DNA of 64,000 bases from Stenomitos frigidus_A (GTDB lineage Bacteria; Cyanobacteriota; Cyanobacteriia; Leptolyngbyales; Leptolyngbyaceae): contig NZ_CAWNSW010000105.1 in NCBI RefSeq assembly GCF_963877135.1, forward strand, positions 1 through 64,000. The letters are read 5' to 3'. Shown here piece by piece: positions 57,761 through 64,000 of the stretch (position 1 is the first letter of the stretch; each line of letters opens with the position of its first letter). The notes under the pieces are model-generated. The model had not been told where the DNA came from, did no database searches, and saw only the letters and a program-made list of their open reading frames with translations. The position numbers and the translations under genes are program-made.

Positions 57761-58477
57761 TCAGCGCTCAATCTTGGCGACATCTGCGTCTTCTACCAAC
57801 TGAACGTTGAAGACTTCAGCAAAGGCGATCGCTACTTGTTCGCGTACTTGCTCAAACTGGACTCCTGGCACAAACTGCTCCAGACTGCCGACTGCCTTGT
57901 CAGAAAGGCCGCAGGGGACAATGCGATCGAACCCACTGAGATCAGGGCAAATATTCAGCGCAAGGCCGTGCATGGTAATCCAACGGCTCACTTTAATGCC
58001 GATCGCAGCGACTTTGCGATCGCTTACCCAGACGCCCGTCAAACCCGGAAGTCGTTCACCCTGCAAGCCATAGACGGCTAAGACCTGAATGATGACTGCT
58101 TCTAGTTGGCGTAAGTACCAGTGCAAATCTTTCTGATAGTAAGTCAGATTCAAAATTGGGTAGCCGACCAATTGACCGGGACAGTGATAGGTCACTTCGC
58201 CACCGCGCTCAACTCGATGCACCTCCCATTCTGCTTGTGCTGGGTCAAACTTGAGAAATTGAGTACTGGCACCCTGCCCTAGTGTGTAGGTCGGTGGATG
58301 TTCTAGCAGAAGCATGACATCGTCGAGGCTGGGGTTTTGGCGACGATCGTCAACGAGCGATCGTTGCCATGCCCAGGCGGTTGCGTAGGGGACAATGCCT
58401 CTCTGATAAAGCTGACAAACACGACGATCGACACGATTGTCGTCCGGCAGTAACGCCCTAGCAATGCCTCGACTCAC
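57761..58477 (-). CDS. lipB: octanoyltransferase
   Basis: LipB transfers octanoyl groups from acyl carrier protein to lipoyl domains. The catalytic lysine lies in RKVAAIGIKVSRW and the cysteine in RIVPCGLSDKAV. The substrate pocket block is RGGEVTYHCPGQLVGYPIL near residue 84. The 238-residue length is usual. It starts at ATG 58477. It is a cytoplasmic housekeeping enzyme without an obvious operon; LipA is elsewhere. Confidence 0.95.
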   Translation of the reverse strand: MSRGIARALLPDDNRVDRRVCQLYQRGIVPYATAWAWQRSLVDDRRQNPSLDDVMLLLEHPPTYTLGQGASTQFLKFDPAQAEWEVHRVERGGEVTYHCPGQLVGYPILNLTYYQKDLHWYLRQLEAVIIQVLAVYGLQGERLPGLTGVWVSDRKVAAIGIKVSRWITMHGLALNICPDLSGFDRIVPCGLSDKAVGSLEQFVPGVQFEQVREQVAIAFAEVFNVQLVEDADVAKIER

Positions 58478-58652
58478 TGGATGAAACTCATAAAAAAAGC
58501 AAGGGGGTTCTAACGCAACTTCGCATTAAATGAGGCAAGTTCGAATCAAGAATTGTCAAGGCTTGCAAAACATTCTAACGGCCACTGTTGTGCAGAATAC
58601 AAAGTGCTAGGGTGAATGCATAACCCAATAGTTCAGGGGAGGAAGCTCGTTT

Positions 58653-59330
58653 ATGAAGCTTGTTATCCAGGGCAAAAATATCGAGATTACTGATTCGTTG
58701 CGTGAATACGTGACCAGCAAGATTGAAAAGGCGGTGAGCCATTATCAAAGCCTGACGACTGAAGTAGATGTCCATTTGTCTGTTGCTAAAAATCCCCGTG
58801 TTAACTCCAAACAGACGGCTGAGGTCACAATCTATGTTAACGGTTCGATTGTCCGCGCTGAAGAAGGTAGCGAGAGCCTCTATGCCAGTATCGATTTAGT
58901 TGCCGATAAGATAAGCCGTCAGCTTCGTAAATATAAGGAGAAACGTCAAGCTCAGAGCCAGGCTCCAGTGAAAACAGTGGAGGTTTTGAGCGATCAGCCC
59001 GTCGCATCGGATCTATTGCAAGACCGATCGCCAATCTTACCCAGTCAAGTGTTACGGACGAAGTACTTTGCCATGCCGCCTATGACGACGCAGGAGGCGT
59101 TGGAACAGTTAGAACTGGTTGACCATGATTTCTACATGTTTTTGAACAGTGAAACGGGAGAGATCAATGTCATCTACGAGCGCAATCACGGCGGCTATGG
59201 GGTGATTCAACCCCGTAAGGGCAATGGACATACAAACGGAAAAAACGTCAAAACAGCCCATTATGAACAGAACGGCAACGGCTACAGCGACCAAAGTGTG
59301 CCAGTTGCCGAGGTTATTAGTCATGCTTAA
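58653..59330 (+). CDS. lrtA: long-form ribosome hibernation factor (HPF/LrtA)
   Basis: The N-terminal domain of about 105 residues has the HPF/YfiA fold (MKLVIQGKNIEITDSLREYV, KIEKAVSHYQSL). After a linker the long-form C-terminal dimerisation domain (RTKYFAMPPMTTQEALEQLE, VDHDFYMFLNSETGEINVIY) ends near residue 185. In cyanobacteria this long form is LrtA, light-repressed in Synechococcus. It dimerises 70S ribosomes in stress or darkness. A short hydrophilic Asn/Gly-rich tail follows. A very strong terminator lies downstream. Confidence 0.94.
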   Translation: MKLVIQGKNIEITDSLREYVTSKIEKAVSHYQSLTTEVDVHLSVAKNPRVNSKQTAEVTIYVNGSIVRAEEGSESLYASIDLVADKISRQLRKYKEKRQAQSQAPVKTVEVLSDQPVASDLLQDRSPILPSQVLRTKYFAMPPMTTQEALEQLELVDHDFYMFLNSETGEINVIYERNHGGYGVIQPRKGNGHTNGKNVKTAHYEQNGNGYSDQSVPVAEVISHA

Positions 59331-59376
59331 GCGTGCGCTTGTGCTTCAAACAACCTAAAACCGACGTTCTACAGAT

Positions 59377-59435
59377 AACCGCCTGTTAATTCGACTCCCG
59401 CTTAACGCAGAGTCGAATTAACAGGCGGTTTTTGC
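59377..59435 (+). terminator. strong terminator of lrtA
   Basis: A 21-base perfect inverted repeat (59377-59397 and 59410-59430, arms starting AACCGCCTGTTAATTCGACT) with a 12-base loop is followed by five T. It is 46 bases after the lrtA stop. Confidence 0.9.
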
Positions 59436-59569
59436 ATCCATACGTGACTGGTTGCCTTACCTGTGGGCACGGCATTGTTGTGCCCCTACCCAAGTTGCTT
59501 AAGGGTTTCCGCTTTTACGGACTGCTACTGACGCGTACCTGATTGACGCAAGAAATCTTTTGATGCCAA

Positions 59570-60406
59570 TTAATAGGAGGTCACTAAGACTTCTGTGATT
59601 TTTCCTCGTTTCTCCGCGTTGGAGTTAATGGCTCTGGAGGCGACGATCGTATAAATAGTGAAGTCTTGATAGAGCTCTCGAATAAACGGACAGTCAGAGT
59701 TGGAAAGCATCACTTTCACACCCCGATTGGCTAAGGCTAGGAATGTATCCCGCAAACGAATCTGGTCTGTTTCCGTAAATGCATATCGATTGTAAGACGT
59801 GAACTTACTAGTGGCGCTGATCGGGTGATAGGGCGGATCGAGGTAGACAAAATCCTGACTGCTGGCATCCTGCAACACGGTTTCAAAGGAGCTTAGCTCA
59901 ATGTGAGTCGATCGTAGGGCTGATGAAGTGGCATACAGTAGGTCAGCATCGCAAATGGTTGGTTTTGCGTATCTGCCGATCGGAACATTGAACAGCCCTT
60001 TCGAATTTTCGCGATAAAGACCGTTAAAACAGGTCTTGTTCAAGTAGATTAAGCGAGCGGCACGTTGGATCGGCGAACCGTTAACGCTGGCGCGAATCTG
60101 ATAATAATAGTCAGCGCAGTGGCGATCGCGATGGTCTTTTAAGCAACCGATGAGCGCTTCGACGTGGTCTCGGACGCAACAATAAACATTCACCAACTCT
60201 GGATTAATATCCATCAGCCGCGATCGTGGCGGCAGTAGGTGGAAAAAAACAGCACCGCCTCCCAAAAACGGTTCGTAGTAGGTCGAAAACTGTTTGGGAA
60301 AGTGGGGAATGTATTGTTGAATCAGTTGACCTTTGCCGCCAGCCCACTTTAAAAACGGACGGGGATGCAGTCGTAGCGGGAGTCGGGTTTGCATAGAACA
60401 CATCAT
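59570..60406 (-). CDS. dam: Dam-type adenine-N6 DNA methyltransferase
   Basis: A D12-class methylase of about 278 residues with FLKWAGGKGQLIQQYIP near residue 18, motif I FLGGGAVFFHL, DPPY (VYLDPPYHPIS) near residue 190, and the central TCFNGLYRENSKGLFNVPIG. It is the typical cyanobacterial Dam (DmtA-like), which methylates GATC. GATC is embedded in the HIP1 octamer GCGATCGC that is abundant in this DNA. The start may be a later methionine (MQTRL). No restriction gene accompanies it. It lies in convergence with lrtA. Confidence 0.9.
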   Translation of the reverse strand: MMCSMQTRLPLRLHPRPFLKWAGGKGQLIQQYIPHFPKQFSTYYEPFLGGGAVFFHLLPPRSRLMDINPELVNVYCCVRDHVEALIGCLKDHRDRHCADYYYQIRASVNGSPIQRAARLIYLNKTCFNGLYRENSKGLFNVPIGRYAKPTICDADLLYATSSALRSTHIELSSFETVLQDASSQDFVYLDPPYHPISATSKFTSYNRYAFTETDQIRLRDTFLALANRGVKVMLSNSDCPFIRELYQDFTIYTIVASRAINSNAEKRGKITEVLVTSY

Positions 60407-60753
60407 AGAGGTGATTCTGAATGTGGAAGCAAGTTTTCTGTTGCAATTCTCGACTTCAATCCATTGCGTTTGAACGAAACATTAATCGGTGTCTAACGAT
60501 GTCTAAAAATTGGAGTTTGAGTTCATCTTCAAGGGCGCTACTAATAGCGTTTGGATTGTGAAATTGCTCGCTGAAGAGTACTACCCGTAACATTTGTCAA
60601 ACGTGAAGCAGTGCTCAACGTAGCTTGTCTGGCTCTAGTGCAGAGCCCTTGGTCTAAAGTCCAGTAACATAGAAGAACAGCAAGTCCAGTAACATAGAAA
60701 GACAGCCCGTTTACTCTTAATCCCTGTAAGGTACGCCGTTCTCATTCAAGCTC
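60407..60753. other. intergenic stretch with a 25-base tandem duplication
   Basis: About 350 bases without a gene. The unit AAGTCCAGTAACATAGAA occurs at 60657-60674 and 60682-60699 (period 25). The promoter for the next gene must be here. Confidence 0.5.
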
Positions 60754-60957
60754 ATGCAAAACTTCTGGAATACAGTTTCTAAGTACCCGATCTTCATTAC
60801 GGGTGTCGTTTTAGGTGTCTTGCTGAACGCGTTGAAGCCACTCGCGCCGCTCTTCAAGAACCCTGTTACTGCGATCGCCCTGGTCAGCGTCTTCGTTGCG
60901 GGCTTCGCCTTTATTGGCTTTACCCTCCGCGCCATGCTGGGGCTTGGGATGGCTTGA
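60754..60957 (+). CDS. DUF751 (Ycf33-like) small membrane protein
   Basis: This 67-residue protein has two hydrophobic helices (PIFITGVVLGVLLNALKPL and TAIALVSVFVAGFAFIGFTL) with NPVTAIA between. It matches the DUF751/Ycf33-type proteins conserved in cyanobacteria and algal plastids, starting MQNFWNTVSKYP. It is probably a thylakoid or plasma membrane protein of unknown role. It lies just before rbfA on the same strand, with 94 bases between. Confidence 0.82.
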   Translation: MQNFWNTVSKYPIFITGVVLGVLLNALKPLAPLFKNPVTAIALVSVFVAGFAFIGFTLRAMLGLGMA

Positions 60958-61051
60958 TTCGCCTGGCTACTCGGGTGAGTTGTGATCACTCAGTTATGGA
61001 GACGCGATCGCGACACATCAGGCAGCGTATACATCAAAAGGTAGGTTTGTT

Positions 61052-61456
61052 ATGGCTACGAGTCGTCGGGTTGCTCGCGTTTCCGAGTTGATTAAACGCG
61101 AGGTCAGCCAGATGTTGCTGTCTGGTATTAAGGATGATCGGGTTGGCTCGGGTATCGTCAGTGTTACCGATGTCCAGGTTGCTGGCGATTTGCAGCATGC
61201 CAAAATCTTTGTCAGCATTTATGGCACCAGCGAAGCCAAAGCCGAAACAATGGCAGGCTTGAAGTCAGCAACGGGCTTTGTTCGCAGCGAACTAGGGCAG
61301 CGTATTCGTCTGCGCCGAACGCCCGAAGTCATTTTTCTAGAAGACAGTTCGTTAGAGCGTGGTGACAAAGTTCTATCGTTGCTCAGCCGTCTCAGCCAGG
61401 AACGGGAGTTAGCAGATCACACTGATGAGGCTGACGAGGGTGGGGCAGAAGATTAG
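61052..61456 (+). CDS. rbfA: ribosome-binding factor A
   Basis: RbfA helps 30S subunit maturation, binding near helix 1 of 16S rRNA. The family pattern is clear: SRRVARVSELIKREVSQML, then VSVTDVQVAGDLQHAKIFVS and SELGQRIRLRRTPEVIFLED. 134 residues is normal, and the tail is acidic. It is followed after a palindrome by the nagZ-like gene, the common gene order in cyanobacteria. Confidence 0.95.
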   Translation: MATSRRVARVSELIKREVSQMLLSGIKDDRVGSGIVSVTDVQVAGDLQHAKIFVSIYGTSEAKAETMAGLKSATGFVRSELGQRIRLRRTPEVIFLEDSSLERGDKVLSLLSRLSQERELADHTDEADEGGAED

Positions 61457-61464
61457 AGGCTTCT

Positions 61465-61502
61465 CGTCTGTAGGGACGTTACATGTAACGTCCCTACAGA
61501 CG
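61465..61502. repeat. 38-base perfect palindrome
   Basis: CGTCTGTAGGGACGTTACA and its exact reverse complement follow with no spacer. The GTAGGGACGTTAC core is a common repeat in cyanobacterial intergenic DNA. It lies nine bases after rbfA and may act as a hairpin that limits read-through into nagZ. Confidence 0.65.
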
Positions 61503-61569
61503 GTTGTAATGTAGGCGGTTACAATGCAGGCGCTTGTACGTCGTCCCTTCATCTCTTATCGCTTCACCC

Positions 61570-63210
61570 ATGACATCTCTCCTTACTGACATTGAGACGC
61601 TTTCGCTGCGGCAGCAAGTGGCGCAGATGGTTGTGGTGCGAGCATCAGGCTATCTCTTTGATCACCAGATTCAGTATCCAGCTTGGGAACCGACTACCAC
61701 AGTGCTACAACACTGGGTCGAAACCTTGGGCGTCGGTGGTGTCATTCTCTTAGGGGGCAGCGCAGGAGAGTTGGCGTTACGAACGCAGCAGCTACAGGAG
61801 TGGGCGACTGTTCCACTACTCGTAGCCGCTGATGTCGAGGAAGGGGTGGGACAGCGTTTCTCTGGAGCGACCTGGTTTCCACCACCAATGGCACTGGCAG
61901 CCGTCGCGCAAGGGTCGATCGAACGTGCAGAGCGCTATGCCGAACAATTGGGAGACACGACAGCGCAGGAAGCGTGCGCGATCGGGCTCAATTGGGTGCT
62001 GGCTCCGATCGTGGACGTGAACAATAATCCTGATAATCCCGTGATTAATGTGCGATCGTTTGGCGAAACGCCCGCGATCGTTAGTCAACTCATTACAGCC
62101 TTCTTGCGAGGCGCACAACGCCATCCCGTTTTGACGGCTGCGAAACATTTCCCCGGTCATGGTGACACAGCGGTTGATTCTCATTTGGCCTTACCTGTTT
62201 TACCCCATGCGCTCGATCGTTTGGCTCAAATCGAAATCCCACCGTTTAAGGCTGCGATCGCGGCAGGGGTGGATACGGTGATGAGTGCCCACGTGAAAAT
62301 TCCAGCGCTAGATCCAGAGTTTCCGGCAACGCTGTCGTCGCGTATTTTGACGCAGGAGTTGCGGCAGGCACTGGGCTTCGACGGTTTAATCGTCACCGAT
62401 GCTTTGGTCATGGGAGCGATCGCCGATCGCTACGGTGCCAATGAAGCAGCCGTTCTAGCAGTCGAAGCGGGTGCCGATATTCTGCTGATGCCGCTCGATC
62501 CAGAGGGTGCCATCCAAGCTATCTGCGAGGCGATCGAGACGGGGCGAATTGCTGTCGAGCGCATCCAGTCATCGGTTGAACGCATCTGGCGAGCCAAGTA
62601 CAAAGTTTGCCCCTCGGTTGAAGGTGGCACGTCTCACGCCTGGGAAACACCACACTCAGTCCCGATCGAGACACAAACACTGACTACGCAGTTGGCGCAA
62701 CCGCAGGCACAAGCGACGGTGGCTGCCATCTTGCAGGATTCAATGCAAGTCCATTGTCCGGAACACTCACGGTTGACGCAACCACGTTGGTCGCAAAATC
62801 CCCGCAATCTGATCATTGTTGATGAGCTGTTGGCGTGTGAGGGTTTAGGACGGCATACGCCTGCGATCGCCTTGCCCCAAAGCCTGGGCTATCAGCTGCA
62901 AGTGGTCGATCGCCATACACCTGCGATCGCGCTTAATGCCGCTACCATAACCTGGCAACCGACTCTGCTACAGCTCTTCATTCGCGGCAATCCCTTTCGT
63001 GGTAGTGCTGGCTTGACTCACACTGCGATCGATTGGTTTCATTTTTTGGTGGAAACTGATCAACTTCTGGCGCTGGTGCTTTACGGTAGTCCTTATGTTC
63101 TCGACAAATTCTTGCCGAGCCTGCCAGCCGGTGTGCCTTACGTGTTTACCTATGGACAGATGCCGTCAGCACAGACGATCGCGCTAGAGTTTTTGCGAAC
63201 TCCTCAATAG
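61570..63210 (+). CDS. nagZ: family 3 beta-glycosidase, NagZ-like
   Basis: A GH3 enzyme of about 546 residues, longer than E. coli NagZ (341). The NagZ-type block KHFPGHGDTAVDSHLALP carries the Asp-His acid-base pair. The nucleophile Asp is in GLIVTDALVMGAI near residue 277. NagZ removes N-acetylglucosamine from muropeptides in peptidoglycan recycling. A C-terminal extension of about 200 residues contains the phrase RHTPAIAL twice (62851 and 62912 regions), an internal duplication. I start at ATG 61570 (MTSLLTD); the open frame to 61534 is unlikely. The cytoplasmic substrate is inferred. Confidence 0.85.
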   Translation: MTSLLTDIETLSLRQQVAQMVVVRASGYLFDHQIQYPAWEPTTTVLQHWVETLGVGGVILLGGSAGELALRTQQLQEWATVPLLVAADVEEGVGQRFSGATWFPPPMALAAVAQGSIERAERYAEQLGDTTAQEACAIGLNWVLAPIVDVNNNPDNPVINVRSFGETPAIVSQLITAFLRGAQRHPVLTAAKHFPGHGDTAVDSHLALPVLPHALDRLAQIEIPPFKAAIAAGVDTVMSAHVKIPALDPEFPATLSSRILTQELRQALGFDGLIVTDALVMGAIADRYGANEAAVLAVEAGADILLMPLDPEGAIQAICEAIETGRIAVERIQSSVERIWRAKYKVCPSVEGGTSHAWETPHSVPIETQTLTTQLAQPQAQATVAAILQDSMQVHCPEHSRLTQPRWSQNPRNLIIVDELLACEGLGRHTPAIALPQSLGYQLQVVDRHTPAIALNAATITWQPTLLQLFIRGNPFRGSAGLTHTAIDWFHFLVETDQLLALVLYGSPYVLDKFLPSLPAGVPYVFTYGQMPSAQTIALEFLRTPQ

Positions 63211-63276
63211 AAAACGGGTTCCTGGACGCAACCTCAACACTCAAATGCCACATGGTAAAGAAATCCGGTTTCTGGA

Positions 63277-63840
63277 TTAAATTACATCCAACAGCGATCG
63301 AAATGTTGCTGCGAGATCCTTGAGCTGATAATGCGCGTTCAAACCACTGGGATTGGGCAACACCCAGACGATCGTGCCTTGCAACGCGTCTGATGGTAGT
63401 CCTTCTGACTGTCGCCCGATCGTTGCTTTGGGTCGTCCAAAGGCCGTGCGATAAGCACCAATGCCTAACACCGCAAGCACCTGGGGCTGATAGCGCTGCA
63501 CTTTGGCTAAAAGCTGCTTTCCACCCACAATAAGCTCATCGGTTGAAAGCTGATCGGCGGTGGCTGTTGCGCGATCGACCACATTGGTAATGCCATAGCC
63601 CAACTGCAACAGATCGCGATCGTTTCTAGGCGCATACAAGCGCTCTGTAAAACCAGCAGCGTGAAGAGTCGGCCAAAACCGATTACCAGGACGCGCAAAA
63701 TGATGCCCAACCACTGCACTGTACAGACTGGGATTAATGCCACAGAACAAGACCCGTAAGTCAGGCGCAATAAGATCGGGAACCGTTGTACCGATCGCCG
63801 CTTGAATCTCGGCTTTGGTCGGCTTATGGAGAGGGGGCAT
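63277..63840 (-). CDS. mug: G/U mismatch-specific DNA glycosylase
   Basis: The protein is of the Mug/TDG (UDG family 2) type. The GINPS motif is in LFCGINPSLYSAVVGHHFARP and the second motif is LPNPSGLNAHY. The N of GINPS is the catalytic residue. 187 residues is the normal length. The enzyme excises uracil or thymine mispaired with G. It is monocistronic here, and no SOS-type box was seen. Confidence 0.93.
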   Translation of the reverse strand: MPPLHKPTKAEIQAAIGTTVPDLIAPDLRVLFCGINPSLYSAVVGHHFARPGNRFWPTLHAAGFTERLYAPRNDRDLLQLGYGITNVVDRATATADQLSTDELIVGGKQLLAKVQRYQPQVLAVLGIGAYRTAFGRPKATIGRQSEGLPSDALQGTIVWVLPNPSGLNAHYQLKDLAATFRSLLDVI

Positions 63841-64000
63841 AGGAGTGGGGAGTAGGGAGTAGGGGATGGAGAGTAGGGGAAATTTAACATGAACAGACTT
63901 TGCAAAAGCAAGCTAAGTTCTGCGTCAATATTGACTACTTCGTCAGGGCATTTCGGAGAGCCAGCACTATTGCGAATCACTTCAGCCTAAGATGGAAAGT

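Overview
The window comes from a cyanobacterium, probably a filamentous or Leptolyngbya-like one. The evidence is chlH (Mg-chelatase subunit H), a light-repressed-type long HPF (lrtA), a DUF751/Ycf33-type small protein, a GUN4 domain, very many GCGATCGC (HIP1) octamers, two Dam-type methylases, and many small conserved genes I know only from cyanobacteria. No rRNA, prophage, complete insertion sequence or CRISPR array was seen.

Layout. 0-5.7 kb: a small membrane protein, chlH with a terminator, and three small hypothetical genes. 5.7-7.9 kb: an accessory patch with a brnT toxin gene broken by a TAG codon, its intact brnA antitoxin, a HIP1-poor gene of unknown function and a gene fossil. 7.9-14 kb: an animal-type haem peroxidase, a cupin protein, a thioredoxin-like [2Fe-2S] protein, tRNA-Glu(UUC), and a membrane protein followed by an ABC ATPase. 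14-19.7 kb: a multi-PAS hybrid histidine kinase, ureE-ureF, and a LuxR-type regulator. 19.7-32.6 kb: the most notable block, a XRE-cupin regulator divergent from purU, then sarcosine-oxidase-like subunits (beta, delta, alpha, gamma), a GlnT/GmaS-type ligase and a three-part glutamate-synthase-like enzyme. This gene set and order match the N-methylglutamate (NMG) pathway of methylamine use. 32.8-39.5 kb: pepA, a ferredoxin-MBL protein, then a conflict/toxin-antitoxin island with RelE-type and VapBC-type pairs, a TIR-coiled coil-GUN4 fusion, and a Trypco1-like protein with heptad repeats. 39-64 kb: housekeeping genes (Rrf2 regulator, MFS transporter, hisIE, a D12-class methylase, Uma2, typA, pilT, DUF58, a TrkA-type protein, argF, MidA-type methyltransferase, rlpA, an alpha/beta hydrolase, lipB, lrtA, dam, DUF751, rbfA, a nagZ-like gene, mug).

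How it fits together. The NMG block would join methylamine to glutamate (GmaS), transfer the methylamino group to 2-oxoglutarate (MgsABC), oxidise N-methylglutamate back to glutamate with the methyl carbon passing to tetrahydrofolate (MgdABCD), and release that carbon as formate (PurU). This would be a nitrogen-scavenging route, and ureE-ureF next to it also serve nitrogen acquisition. The genes carry HIP1 sites, so the block has probably been resident for some time. Small non-coding repeats with terminal inverted repeats lie between genes at several places, and one GC-rich repeat appears to sit in frame inside mgdC.

Limits: all names come from reading motifs and recalling families. No database search was run. 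Start codons were chosen by ribosome-binding sites and family length, and several remain uncertain.
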